Below, piece by piece: positions 1 through 8,093 of a stretch of 64,000 bases of DNA. Each line of letters opens with the position of its first letter. Positions within the stretch are counted from its first letter, which is position 1. Source of the stretch: Pedobacter hiemivivus (lineage in GTDB: Bacteria; Bacteroidota; Bacteroidia; Sphingobacteriales; Sphingobacteriaceae). The translations under genes were made by a program, and so were the position numbers. The stretch lies in NCBI RefSeq assembly GCF_004331685.1, contig NZ_SJSM01000005.1, forward strand, positions 310,001 to 374,000, in the 5' to 3' direction. Below the pieces are notes generated by a model, which saw nothing but the letters and a program-made list of their open reading frames with translations, searched no databases and had not been told where the DNA came from.

Positions 1-3
1 TAA

Positions 4-1278
4 ATGACACGATCCTTAAAACTCCTCCTCAACGCAGTCTTATGTTCTTTTCTGCTTCAAGCTTGCAGTCCATCAACTACCGTAGCTTTTAATCCGGCCG
101 TCCCTAATCCTTACAAGGTAAAGGCGGAAGATGTTGATAAGCCTAAAAATGGAAAGCTACTTACCGGTGCGGAACAAACAGAGCTTTACGTACCTTATTT
201 AAAAGGCAAACGTGTAGGTATGGTGGTTAATCCAACCTCTATAATTGGTAAGGAAACAACTGTTGACAGTTTACTGAAACTCGGTGTAAACATTGTTAAA
301 ATATTTGGACCTGAGCACGGTTTTAGAGGAAACGCCAGCAACGGAACACACGTTGATGATGAAATTGACACTAAAACAGGGATAAAGGCCATTTCACTAT
401 ATGGAAAACATTCTACACCTACCAACGCAGAACTGGCAGATGTGGATGTGATGGTATTTGACATCCAAGATGTAGGCGTACGTTTTTATACCTATATCAA
501 TACTTTGCAACATGTAATGGAGGCCTGTGCCGCCAACAAGAAGGAGGTTCTGATCTTAGATAGACCAAATCCCAATGGTTTTTACATTGACGGACCAATA
601 CTAGATCCACAATTTAAGTCGGGCATAGGATTAAAACCAATCCCAGCAGTACACGGACTAACTGTTGGTGAATATGCTCAAATGTTGAATGGTGAGAACT
701 GGTTGGACAATAAGCTGAAATGCAAAATTAAAATCATTAAAGTGGCCAATTACACCCATGATACACCATATGAACTTCCCGTTAATCCTTCACCAAACTT
801 AAATACGCCACAGTCTATTTTACTGTATCCAACGACTTGCTTATTCGAAGGAACGTATTTGAACTATGGTCGGGGCACACAGTTCCCATTTACCATTGTA
901 GGTGCACCAGCATTAAAAGGTAAATACGAATTTTCTTTTACGCCCGTAAGTCTTAAAGGTATGTCTGAAAGCCCGCTGTTTATGAACCAGGTTTGTTATG
1001 GTTTAGACCTTAGAAATTATGACACCAATAACTTCAGAAAAACAAAGCAAATCAACTTAGGTTGGATGATCGAATTGTATAAGGCCTCACCAAACAAAGC
1101 AGACTTTTTTAACTCTAAGTTGAGCAAAGAAATGGGAACGATTGAGCGACTCATTGGCGTTGCTGATTTCAGGAAGCAAATTATTGCAGGAAAATCGGAG
1201 CAAGAAATCAGAGCCAGCTGGGAACCGGGGCTAAGTCAGTATAAAAAGATGCGCAAAAAGTATTTGTTGTATCCTTAA
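4..1278 (+). CDS. namZ: DUF1343 lipoprotein, NamZ-like exo-beta-N-acetylmuramidase
   Basis: A 424-aa exported lipoprotein: a hydrophobic N-terminus ends in a lipobox LLQAC with Cys21 as the lipidation site. The body matches the DUF1343 family (seen: the GPEHGFRG stretch, the DIQDVGVRFYTY segment and the LDRPNPNG segment). Characterised family members such as NamZ of Bacillus subtilis and Tannerella forsythia remove terminal MurNAc from peptidoglycan fragments, so a role in cell-wall recycling at the envelope is inferred. The start lies 3 nt from the window edge, so upstream context is missing. A strong hairpin terminator follows. The family call is firm; the exact substrate is inferred. Confidence 0.85.
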   Translation: MTRSLKLLLNAVLCSFLLQACSPSTTVAFNPAVPNPYKVKAEDVDKPKNGKLLTGAEQTELYVPYLKGKRVGMVVNPTSIIGKETTVDSLLKLGVNIVKIFGPEHGFRGNASNGTHVDDEIDTKTGIKAISLYGKHSTPTNAELADVDVMVFDIQDVGVRFYTYINTLQHVMEACAANKKEVLILDRPNPNGFYIDGPILDPQFKSGIGLKPIPAVHGLTVGEYAQMLNGENWLDNKLKCKIKIIKVANYTHDTPYELPVNPSPNLNTPQSILLYPTTCLFEGTYLNYGRGTQFPFTIVGAPALKGKYEFSFTPVSLKGMSESPLFMNQVCYGLDLRNYDTNNFRKTKQINLGWMIELYKASPNKADFFNSKLSKEMGTIERLIGVADFRKQIIAGKSEQEIRASWEPGLSQYKKMRKKYLLYP

Positions 1279-1300
1279 AATATTATCCACATAAAATGGC

Positions 1301-1337
1301 AAAAGGCCCTGCAATTGACTATTTGCAGGGCCTTTTT
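1301..1337. terminator. Bidirectional intrinsic terminator
   Basis: A perfect 14-bp stem (1301-1314 pairs with 1323-1336) with an 8-nt loop. It has A-rich sequence on the left and a T-run on the right, so it can end both the DUF1343 gene on the plus strand and the small lipoprotein gene on the minus strand. Confidence 0.9.
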
Positions 1338-1352
1338 AATTAAAAACAATCT

Positions 1353-1619
1353 TTACTTAGCTTCAACTGTCTTTTTATCTTCTACAACATTTTTCTGTTC
1401 AGGTTTATAGATTGCACCCGTTGCAAAATCTACAATAAGGCCAGGCCAAAATAAGAGGATATCGGCAATTAAGGCCACCGGCCTAACGGCACGAGAAGGT
1501 TCACCTTCTTTTGGCTTTGTACGCTGAGCTGCAGTTACTTTACCACCAAATACGGTAGCGCAGCTAGATAAAATGCAAACGACCAATGCCATTGCAATAA
1601 TACTTGTGTGTTTTTTCAT
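1353..1619 (-). CDS. Small lipoprotein of unknown function
   Basis: An 88-aa protein with a signal peptide and lipobox ILSSC (Cys20). The mature part is short, with a hydrophobic stretch (IADILLFWPGLIVDF) followed by a GAIYKP tail. Such tails are common at the C-terminus of Bacteroidota and YceK-like lipoproteins. The protein is predicted to sit in the envelope. It faces the DUF1343 gene tail to tail across a shared terminator, and fmt diverges from its 5' side. No catalytic motif is visible and I cannot assign a function. Confidence 0.7.
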   Translation of the reverse strand: MKKHTSIIAMALVVCILSSCATVFGGKVTAAQRTKPKEGEPSRAVRPVALIADILLFWPGLIVDFATGAIYKPEQKNVVEDKKTVEAK

Positions 1620-1775
1620 TTGTGTGTGTGTTTATTTACTCCACAATTTATAATTTAATTTTAAATCAACAACACCTCTCTCCATAGTATTACCTTTGCT
1701 ATCTTAATCGTTACACAAATAACAAAAACCCGTAAAATTTTTAGTTATTTTGTCACTCAATACAATCAAAAATAT

Positions 1776-2684
1776 ATGAAACTAGTTTTTATGGGTACGC
1801 CCGATTTTGCAGTTGCTTCTTTAAATGCTTTGGTACAAGCGGGGTTTGATGTAGTTGGTGTAGTTACCGCAGCTGATAAGCCTGCAGGTCGTGGTCAAAA
1901 ACTCCATGAAAGTGCAGTTAAACAGTATGCCGTTGCAAACGGACTAAAGGTATTGCAACCTTTAAAATTAAAAGACCCTGAGTTTATTGAGGAATTGAAG
2001 GCTTTAAATGCCGACTTACAAGTGGTCGTAGCTTTCAGAATGCTACCTGAAATGGTATGGAATATGCCAACCAAAGGAACGATAAACTTACACGCCTCAT
2101 TACTTCCTCAATACCGTGGTGCAGCCCCTATCAACCATGCCATCATTAATGGCGAAAAGGAAAGTGGTGTAACCACCTTCTTCCTAAAACATGAAATAGA
2201 TACGGGTGATATTATATTTTCTGAAAAAGTAAACATTGCTGATGATGACACAGCGGGAGACCTACACGATAAGCTAATGAATGTTGGCGCAGGATTACTT
2301 GTAAGGACAGTACAAACCATTGAAACCGGTGATTACATAGAACAGCCCCAACCACAAAGTAATGAGCTTAAACACGCGCCTAAAATATTTAAGGAGCATT
2401 GCCTGATTGATTGGAACCAACCAGCACCTGCGATTTACAACCTGATCAGAGGCTTAAGTCCATACCCTACTGCCTTTACCCAGCTCAATGATAAAACCCT
2501 AAAAGTTTTTAAAGCCGAACTGGAAGAAGTTCAACCTGAAATTGAAGTCGGCTCCTTTTTATCCGATGGTAAAACCTATTTGAAATTTGCTGCAAAAGAT
2601 GGCTATATTAAATTCATCAACCTACAATACGAAGGTAAAAAACGCATGCAGGTTGATGAATTTTTGAGGGGAATGAGGTTATAA
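1776..2684 (+). CDS. fmt: Methionyl-tRNA formyltransferase
   Basis: A 302-aa cytoplasmic enzyme that formylates initiator Met-tRNA using 10-formyltetrahydrofolate. The N-terminal formyltransferase domain opens with MKLVFMGTPDFAV and carries the SLLPQYRGAAPIN segment, where the family's catalytic Asn/His/Asp region lies (INLHASLLP; HEIDTGD). The C-terminal OB-like domain follows from about residue 205. The length is close to the usual 310-315 aa. The gene ends inside a 20-bp palindrome shared with the convergent DUF6266 gene, and the two overlap by 6 nt. Confidence 0.97.
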   Translation: MKLVFMGTPDFAVASLNALVQAGFDVVGVVTAADKPAGRGQKLHESAVKQYAVANGLKVLQPLKLKDPEFIEELKALNADLQVVVAFRMLPEMVWNMPTKGTINLHASLLPQYRGAAPINHAIINGEKESGVTTFFLKHEIDTGDIIFSEKVNIADDDTAGDLHDKLMNVGAGLLVRTVQTIETGDYIEQPQPQSNELKHAPKIFKEHCLIDWNQPAPAIYNLIRGLSPYPTAFTQLNDKTLKVFKAELEEVQPEIEVGSFLSDGKTYLKFAAKDGYIKFINLQYEGKKRMQVDEFLRGMRL

Positions 2685-2691
2685 CCTCATT
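2672..2691. repeat. Perfect 20-bp palindrome spanning two convergent stop codons
   Basis: AATGAGGTTATAACCTCATT is its own reverse complement. It encodes the last codons (Met-Arg-Leu-stop) of both fmt on the plus strand and the DUF6266 gene on the minus strand. There is no T-run, so it is not a standard terminator. Confidence 0.9.
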
Positions 2692-3317
2692 ATCCTACCT
2701 AAATACAAACTATCTGCGGCATTTTTCCTATCATCAGATACAAAAGAGATATAAACCTCAAGGGGTTCGTTACGCATTTCAGGTGTAATCTGTAAGATAT
2801 CACAACCCTTAATTCTTCGCGCTCCAGTATTTTTAAACTCATGCGTATTGCTTTCTGGGGCATAGGCTAACAGCATCACCTGGTCCCTGCTGTAGGGCCA
2901 GGAAATGCCTTCAACATTCCAACTAAATTTAAGTCCTTCGGCTACGAATTCGACAGTAGGATTTATTGGTTGAGGCAGATTACCAGCACTAATGACGACT
3001 TTAGCGTAATCAACCTCCACATCTGGATAAAATCCTTTAAGTGCATGAGGCTTGTTATATGCAATCGCCAAGTTGTGGTAGTTTTTTGTTGTCCCTTCCG
3101 CTTTGGGATTAAATCCGGTTTCGAGCAAAGTATCCATAGATTTCAAAAACTCCATGATTACTTTCATTTGCAACTTGTTATTCAGCTGCTTGTTTGTTAA
3201 AGGCTTCTTGTTCTCTCCAATTGCCCTTATAATTTCCTGACCGTTCAATGCGTAGCTTACCACATTGGCGATTTTACCTTTTACACCCCCTAGGATGCCA
3301 TTTTTTAAGATTGCCAT
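2679..3317 (-). CDS. DUF6266 family protein
   Basis: A 212-aa protein whose N-terminus (MAILKNGILGGVKGKI...) matches the DUF6266 family, which is frequent in Pedobacter and relatives. It has no signal peptide or membrane segment. The N-terminal Gly-rich basic part is followed by a beta-rich region that looks like an Ig/fibronectin-like fold (inference from alternating hydrophobics and the WNVEG/SWPYSRDQ motifs). The function is unknown. It converges on fmt with a 6-nt overlap. A 455-nt gene-free stretch lies on its 5' side. Confidence 0.75.
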   Translation of the reverse strand: MAILKNGILGGVKGKIANVVSYALNGQEIIRAIGENKKPLTNKQLNNKLQMKVIMEFLKSMDTLLETGFNPKAEGTTKNYHNLAIAYNKPHALKGFYPDVEVDYAKVVISAGNLPQPINPTVEFVAEGLKFSWNVEGISWPYSRDQVMLLAYAPESNTHEFKNTGARRIKGCDILQITPEMRNEPLEVYISFVSDDRKNAADSLYLGRIMRL

Positions 3318-3451
3318 AATACTTTGTTTTAATTGTTTTACATTTAATTATCTATACAACATCCCCCAAACAAAGAATTTTTCTCGCAGAAAAAGCAAAA
3401 AATAGGTAAGCAGCAACTTCTAGGATCTTACCGAGGCCTTCCCGAGTCTGT

Positions 3452-3506
3452 GGCCCCGGCAAGGCCCCAGCAACACCCCGGCAATGCCCCATCAAGGCCC
3501 CTAAAA
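3452..3506. repeat. GC-rich 11-nt tandem repeat array
   Basis: Five successive 11-nt units (3452, 3463, 3474, 3485, 3496) of the type GGCCCCGGCAA: GGCCCCGGCAA, GGCCCCAGCAA, CACCCCGGCAA, TGCCCCATCAA, then a degenerate GGCCCCTAAAA. The array is a sharp GC-rich island in AT-rich intergenic DNA. The period and part of the consensus are shared with the array near 45.5 kb. Confidence 0.8.
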
Positions 3507-3646
3507 CTACAACCGACTACCAGCCATGTTACGTCGTATTAAGCCCCGACTTCTATTCTCTTTTTTCCTTTGTATTTTCGCTTTAATTGGTTTGTTATTG
3601 TTATAATGTAAAGTAAAATAATTCAAAGTACAATGTCCAGTCCCCC

Positions 3647-3661
3647 GGGGTCGGAGACCCC
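3647..3661. other. GC-rich hairpin
   Basis: GGGGTC (3647-3652) pairs with GACCCC (3656-3661) around a 3-nt loop, and CCCC flanks it on the 5' side. It lies 32 nt upstream of a plus-strand terminator-like hairpin, so the two may belong to one small transcript. No ORF is visible here. Confidence 0.4.
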
Positions 3662-3693
3662 CCACCTAAAAAACACCAAAAACCCATTCCCTT

Positions 3694-3721
3694 AGGCATT
3701 GTATGCCTCCTCATTTTTTTT
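3694..3721 (+). terminator. Terminator-like hairpin with T-tract, no gene upstream
   Basis: AGGCAT (3694-3699) pairs with ATGCCT (3703-3708) and is followed by an eight-T run (3714-3721). That T-run is half of a perfect 22-nt palindrome (3711-3732, T8A8 core). In the plus direction it ends no recognisable gene, which suggests a small plus-strand transcript. The rest of 3318-3772 holds the 11-nt array and no credible ORF. Confidence 0.5.
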
Positions 3722-3772
3722 AAAAAAAATGATTTTATTCAAAAAATACAGTAAATAGGATATAGAATTTAT

Positions 3773-4609
3773 TTAAAAACTGTTCAACTTTGCGCTGAGC
3801 AACTTAGTCATCTCATTAAAATAACGTTTACGGCCATAGCCCATTACCCAACGGATACCACTAATGGCATTGGTGATAAATACCTCTTCCGCAGCTTTTA
3901 ATATTTCTGGATTAATCTGTGCCTCAATCACAGGAATCTCATGTGCTTTGGCCATGCTCATCACTACATTACGCATTACGCCAGCCACACAGCCCTCAGA
4001 TAATGCAGGGGTATAGATCTTTTTATCGTAAACTACAAAAATATTGGAGCTAATGCTTTCGCATAAAAAACCATGCTGGTTTAAAATGAAGACATCATCA
4101 AGGCGGTGCTGCTTTTTATACAGCCCGGCCATTACATATAGCAAAGAATTGCTTGTTTTATAATTAGAAAGGCTATTTACGGGCTTAGTCAATTCATCAA
4201 AGACATCAATGATCAGCCCTTTTTTATTCAACTCATAGTTACCTTCTTCAAGTGCCGAAGCCTCTAAAACATAACCCGATTTATTAATATTAGGTGTATA
4301 AAGTCCATCACCGGCACGGTAAACCGAAAGCCTGAAACGAACATTATCTTTTAGTTTATTTTTTTTGCAAAGCTCGCTCGTTTTCTGCTTCAAAAAGTAT
4401 TCATCAAGCAAGGCACTGCCATCCATTTTCAGGGCCATCATCCCCGCACGTAATCTATCCGCATGCAGCTCGGCAAATTTAAGCTTGCCATTGCACATGC
4501 GCATCGTCTCAAAGAGCCCATCGCCATACTTAAATCCACGGTTACCAGCCGTAAATATTGGGTGATTGATGGCTACAAACTCATCATTATGTAAAATATA
4601 TTCTTGCAT
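3773..4609 (-). CDS. pabC: Aminotransferase class IV, aminodeoxychorismate lyase-like
   Basis: A 278-aa fold-type IV PLP enzyme. The early FKYGDGLFETMR motif and the SNYKTSN segment carrying the probable Schiff-base lysine are visible, as is the C-terminal EVFITNAISGIR motif. This family covers 4-amino-4-deoxychorismate lyase (PabC), branched-chain aminotransferase and D-amino acid transaminase. PabC is preferred because the protein is short and lacks the extended IlvE features, and because a PabB-type synthase is encoded at 24.1 kb; the exact substrate remains inferred. It is probably co-transcribed with the rluD-like gene, 17 nt upstream. Confidence 0.7.
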   Translation of the reverse strand: MQEYILHNDEFVAINHPIFTAGNRGFKYGDGLFETMRMCNGKLKFAELHADRLRAGMMALKMDGSALLDEYFLKQKTSELCKKNKLKDNVRFRLSVYRAGDGLYTPNINKSGYVLEASALEEGNYELNKKGLIIDVFDELTKPVNSLSNYKTSNSLLYVMAGLYKKQHRLDDVFILNQHGFLCESISSNIFVVYDKKIYTPALSEGCVAGVMRNVVMSMAKAHEIPVIEAQINPEILKAAEEVFITNAISGIRWVMGYGRKRYFNEMTKLLSAKLNSF

Positions 4610-4626
4610 TTATCTGTGCCAGCGCA

Positions 4627-5658
4627 TTAGGAAGGTTGTACAATGTAATTTCTCCACTTATTCAGTGCCGAGTCGAAATCGGAAGGCAAAGGTGCTTCAA
4701 ATTCCATATATATTTTAGTCCTCGGATGAATAAATCCTAAAGTTTGTGCATGAAGTGCCTGACGCGGCAAAATATTAAAGCAGTTTTGTACAAATTGCTT
4801 GTATTTAGTAAAGGTAGTTCCTTTTAAAATTTTATCTCCACCATAATTGGCATCGTTAAATAAGGGGTGACCAATGTGCTGCATATGCGCTCTGATTTGA
4901 TGTGTACGGCCAGTTTCTAGCTGGCAACTAATTAAGGTTACATAACCTAAACGCTCTAACACCTTATAATGTGTTACCGACCACTTACCTTTTTCTTCTT
5001 CATCATACACATCCATTACAATTCGGTTTTTTAAGCTTCTGCCGATATACCCCGTAACGGTACCTTCATCTGCGATATCACCCCAAGCCAGGGCTACATA
5101 TTTACGCGTAATGGTATGGTCAAAAAACTGTTTGGCCAACTTAGTCATCGTCATCTCGTTCTTGCTAATCAACAACAATCCAGATGTATCTTTATCTATA
5201 CGGTGCACCAAACCTGGTCTACCCTCATTACCCGGTAATTGCGGAAGTTGTTCAAAATGGAAAGCCAGCGCATTAACCAGCGTCCCTGTATAATTGTTAA
5301 AACCAGGGTGTACAACCATACCGGCCACTTTATTCACCACCAATAGATCTTCATCCTCATATACAATGTCCAATGGAATATCTTCAGGATAAACTTCAGT
5401 ATCGCGAGGTGGATGCGGAAATACAATTGAAATCTCGTCTAAGGGTTTTACTTTATAGCTAGGTTTAACCGTCTTCTGATTGACCAGCACGTTGCCAGCA
5501 TCAATTGCATTTTGAATACGGTTACGCGACGCATTTTCCATGCGTTGCATCAAAAACTTATCTACGCGCAACAAAGACTGTCCTTTATCTACAACAATAT
5601 TAAAATGTTCGTATAAATCCTGCTCTTCTAATTCCGGTCCTGTGTTACTGTTTTCCAT
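4627..5658 (-). CDS. rluD: RluA/RluD family 23S rRNA pseudouridine synthase
   Basis: A 343-aa protein with an N-terminal S4 RNA-binding domain (about residues 25-85, LLRVDKFLMQRM...) and a pseudouridine synthase domain containing the HRIDKDTSGLLL motif with the catalytic Asp. The GRTHQIRAHM and LHAQTLGF motifs are also present. The layout fits RluD, which modifies helix 69 of 23S rRNA; other RluA-type targets are possible. It is first in a two-gene minus-strand operon with the PabC-like gene. Confidence 0.88.
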   Translation of the reverse strand: MENSNTGPELEEQDLYEHFNIVVDKGQSLLRVDKFLMQRMENASRNRIQNAIDAGNVLVNQKTVKPSYKVKPLDEISIVFPHPPRDTEVYPEDIPLDIVYEDEDLLVVNKVAGMVVHPGFNNYTGTLVNALAFHFEQLPQLPGNEGRPGLVHRIDKDTSGLLLISKNEMTMTKLAKQFFDHTITRKYVALAWGDIADEGTVTGYIGRSLKNRIVMDVYDEEEKGKWSVTHYKVLERLGYVTLISCQLETGRTHQIRAHMQHIGHPLFNDANYGGDKILKGTTFTKYKQFVQNCFNILPRQALHAQTLGFIHPRTKIYMEFEAPLPSDFDSALNKWRNYIVQPS

Positions 5659-5812
5659 TTAGTCTTTATTCTTATTTAGAGGTTATGGAGCTTGTGACCG
5701 CTTTTAGCTTTGCAGGTTCCATGCTGCAAAACTAATCTTTAAGTATTACATATTTAAAAAGAAATTGGTCTGCTTTTTGTTAAGTTAAGCACATACCCAA
5801 TATTATAAATTT

Positions 5813-5977
5813 ATGAGACAGTTACAAACCACTCGATATACCATGTATGCAGAGCATAACGACCTCGTAATTAATGAGAAACAGAAACCTACCACTATGA
5901 AAAATTTTACTCAAAACGTTAAAATCATTTTAAATTTCTTTCCCTACTTACTTAAAAAGATTTATTTCAAACCATAA
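5813..5977 (+). CDS. Small hypothetical protein, 54 aa
   Basis: A short ORF from ATG 5813 to TAA 5977 in the 343-nt gap between the rluD-like gene and the desulfhydrase gene. The product begins MRQLQTTRYTMYAEHNDL and has a second Met at residue 29, followed by a basic, amphipathic or hydrophobic stretch (KIILNFFPYLLKKIYF) that could touch the membrane. It is not a shadow of any larger gene, but coding support is limited to an uninterrupted frame and a plausible composition. No function is assigned. Confidence 0.4.
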   Translation: MRQLQTTRYTMYAEHNDLVINEKQKPTTMKNFTQNVKIILNFFPYLLKKIYFKP

Positions 5978-6007
5978 GAGCTAAAAAAGGCGTCTATATT
6001 TGTGGCA

Positions 6008-6886
6008 ATGTTTATAAATATACCCAGCCCTCTTCAACAATTAAAGGATTTCGCAGGACATCAGGTTCTGATAAAAAGGGATGATTTAATTGATCCTTAT
6101 GTATCAGGTAATAAATGGCGTAAGCTAAAATACATTCTGGCGGCGGCCAACGCGCAACAAAAAAATCATTTGGTAACGTTTGGTGGTGCCTATTCTAATC
6201 ATTTAGTCGCAACTGCTGCTGCTTGTTCTAAAGCAGGTTTAAAAAGTACAGCTTTTGTGCGTGGCGATGCAGTGGCCTGTATTCACAACGAAATGTTGAT
6301 GTTGTGTAGGTTATTTGGGATGGAACTTATTTTTACGGACAGACTAAGCTATAAAAACAAATCATCATTATTTGAACTGCGATTTGCTGAAGATCAAAAC
6401 GCATTTTTTGTTGATGAGGGTGGTGCCAGCCCTGAAGCGGTTAAAGGCTGCGCCGAGATTATAGCCGAATTACCGACAGATATTGATCATTTATTTTGTG
6501 CAGCAGGGACGGGGACCACTGCTGCGGGCCTATTAACCGGCATACACCAACTCGGACTAAAAACAAAACTACACGTTATACCGGTTTTAAAAGGGGGCGA
6601 TTTCATTGCCGACGAAATTTTAAAATATACTGGTAGCACAGATCAACTGGTATTGCATACCGATTATCACTTTGGCGGCTATGCCAAAACCAAACCCGAA
6701 TTAATTGACTTTATAAAAACCTTTACCGCGACTGAAGGCATACTAATAGACCCTGTTTACACTGCAAAGATGTTTTACGCAATTAGTCATTTACACGCCA
6801 GCGGATATTTTAAGCCTACAGAAAAGGTCGTAGCTTTACATACCGGGGGATTACTTGGATTAATGGGAATGAAAGATAAATTTTAA
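6008..6886 (+). CDS. PLP-dependent D-cysteine desulfhydrase/ACC deaminase family enzyme
   Basis: A fold-type II PLP enzyme of about 292 aa. Seen: SGNKWRKLKY, with the Lys that forms the internal aldimine in this family; the GGAYSNH loop that binds the cofactor phosphate; and CAAGTGTTAAG. The family splits into 1-aminocyclopropane-1-carboxylate deaminases and D-cysteine desulfhydrases, and the sequence alone does not separate them with certainty. The frame also opens at GTG 6002. I prefer ATG 6008 because TATATTTG (5995-6002), a perfect -7 element, covers the GTG; that would leave a very short leader. Confidence 0.8.
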   Translation: MFINIPSPLQQLKDFAGHQVLIKRDDLIDPYVSGNKWRKLKYILAAANAQQKNHLVTFGGAYSNHLVATAAACSKAGLKSTAFVRGDAVACIHNEMLMLCRLFGMELIFTDRLSYKNKSSLFELRFAEDQNAFFVDEGGASPEAVKGCAEIIAELPTDIDHLFCAAGTGTTAAGLLTGIHQLGLKTKLHVIPVLKGGDFIADEILKYTGSTDQLVLHTDYHFGGYAKTKPELIDFIKTFTATEGILIDPVYTAKMFYAISHLHASGYFKPTEKVVALHTGGLLGLMGMKDKF

Positions 6887-6959
6887 TCAGTAATATTTCG
6901 TATATTATATAGATTATTGCATACGCTAGTATGGAATACAAAAGGGATAAAAATATTTT

Positions 6960-8093
6960 ATGGGCATGCTAAAAAATGGTGACCTTGCACATCAGCACCT
7001 CAGTGAGAAACTAAGGCTCAGCGAAGATAGATTTTCGCGGGCTTTTGAACATGCTGCAATCGGTATGGCCATCGTAAGCCTGAAGGGTAAATGGCTCCGT
7101 ATCAACAAAAGCATTTCCAAAATACTTGGCTATAAATCGTCGGAATTACTGAAATTGACTTTTCAAGACATTACGCATCCGGATGATCTGGACAAGGATT
7201 TGAACTTGCTGCATGAGATGATCGAAGGGAAAATTGAATCCTACCAAATGGAAAAGAGATATTTCCATAAAAACGGTCATTTGGTTTGGGTGATCCTTGC
7301 TGTATCCATTATAAAGAACAGTAATGGTAAACCTTTACATTTCATTTCACAGCTTACTGACATCAGCAAGGTTAAAGAGGCTGAATATGAAATGAAGGCT
7401 GTTTTGGATGTAACCAACGATCAGAATAGACGGCTACTCAATTTTGCACATATCGTTTCTCATAACCTCCGTTCCCATTCCGGAAATCTTACCATGTTAC
7501 TTAACTTTATAGAAACAGAGACTGACGAGGATTCGAGGAAAGAATTGTTTAACATGTTCCGCCATGCGGCTTCTAACCTTCAAGAAACTATAGGACATCT
7601 AAATGAAGTGGTAGCGGTAAATACCACCATCAGCGAAAAGCTCACAAAAATTAATCTAAGCCAGGCCATCAACGGAGCTATTGGCAATATTGAGGCGCTA
7701 CTAAAGGCTGAAGAAGTAATCTGTATCAACGAAGTAGAAGAAGACATCATCGTCGGGGTAGTCCCCGCGTATCTGGATAGCATTCTACTTAATTTCTTAA
7801 CCAATTCCATCAAATATCATGCACATGGGCGGAGACCTATAATTAAGCTTTCTGCCAAAGTTGAGGAGAATTTAGTGGTGCTTACCATAGAAGACAATGG
7901 TATTGGCATAGATCTACAGCTTAATAGGGATAAAATATTTGGCATGTACAAAACCTTTCATAACAACCAAGATGCTAGAGGAATTGGTTTATTTATAACT
8001 AAAAATCAGATAGAAGCAATGGGTGGAAAGGTAAGCGTGGAAAGTGAAGTTGATAAAGGAACGATTTTTAAAATCTACTTTAAGCAGGGTTAG
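6960..8093 (+). CDS. Cytoplasmic PAS-domain sensor histidine kinase
   Basis: A 377-aa kinase without membrane segments. A PAS/PAC domain spans about residues 25-145 (AFEHAAIGMAIVSLKG, then YFHKNGHLVWV and QLTDISKVKEAE). The dimerisation segment carries the phospho-acceptor His in FAHIVSHNLRSH (about residue 168). The HATPase domain shows N (LNFLTNSIKYH), G1 (EDNGIGID) and G2 (ARGIGLFITK) boxes. No response regulator is adjacent, so it is an orphan here. Its stop overlaps the convergent fba gene by 4 nt. Confidence 0.88.
   Translation: MGMLKNGDLAHQHLSEKLRLSEDRFSRAFEHAAIGMAIVSLKGKWLRINKSISKILGYKSSELLKLTFQDITHPDDLDKDLNLLHEMIEGKIESYQMEKRYFHKNGHLVWVILAVSIIKNSNGKPLHFISQLTDISKVKEAEYEMKAVLDVTNDQNRRLLNFAHIVSHNLRSHSGNLTMLLNFIETETDEDSRKELFNMFRHAASNLQETIGHLNEVVAVNTTISEKLTKINLSQAINGAIGNIEALLKAEEVICINEVEEDIIVGVVPAYLDSILLNFLTNSIKYHAHGRRPIIKLSAKVEENLVVLTIEDNGIGIDLQLNRDKIFGMYKTFHNNQDARGIGLFITKNQIEAMGGKVSVESEVDKGTIFKIYFKQG

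Noticed and set aside
3452..3506. 11-nt array considered as a CRISPR array
   Set aside because: The repeat unit is far too short and there are no unique spacers; it is a simple tandem array.
3773..4609. Calling the class IV aminotransferase IlvE
   Set aside because: The protein is short and fits the PabC-like branch better; a PabB-type gene is in the same region, though substrate cannot be proven.
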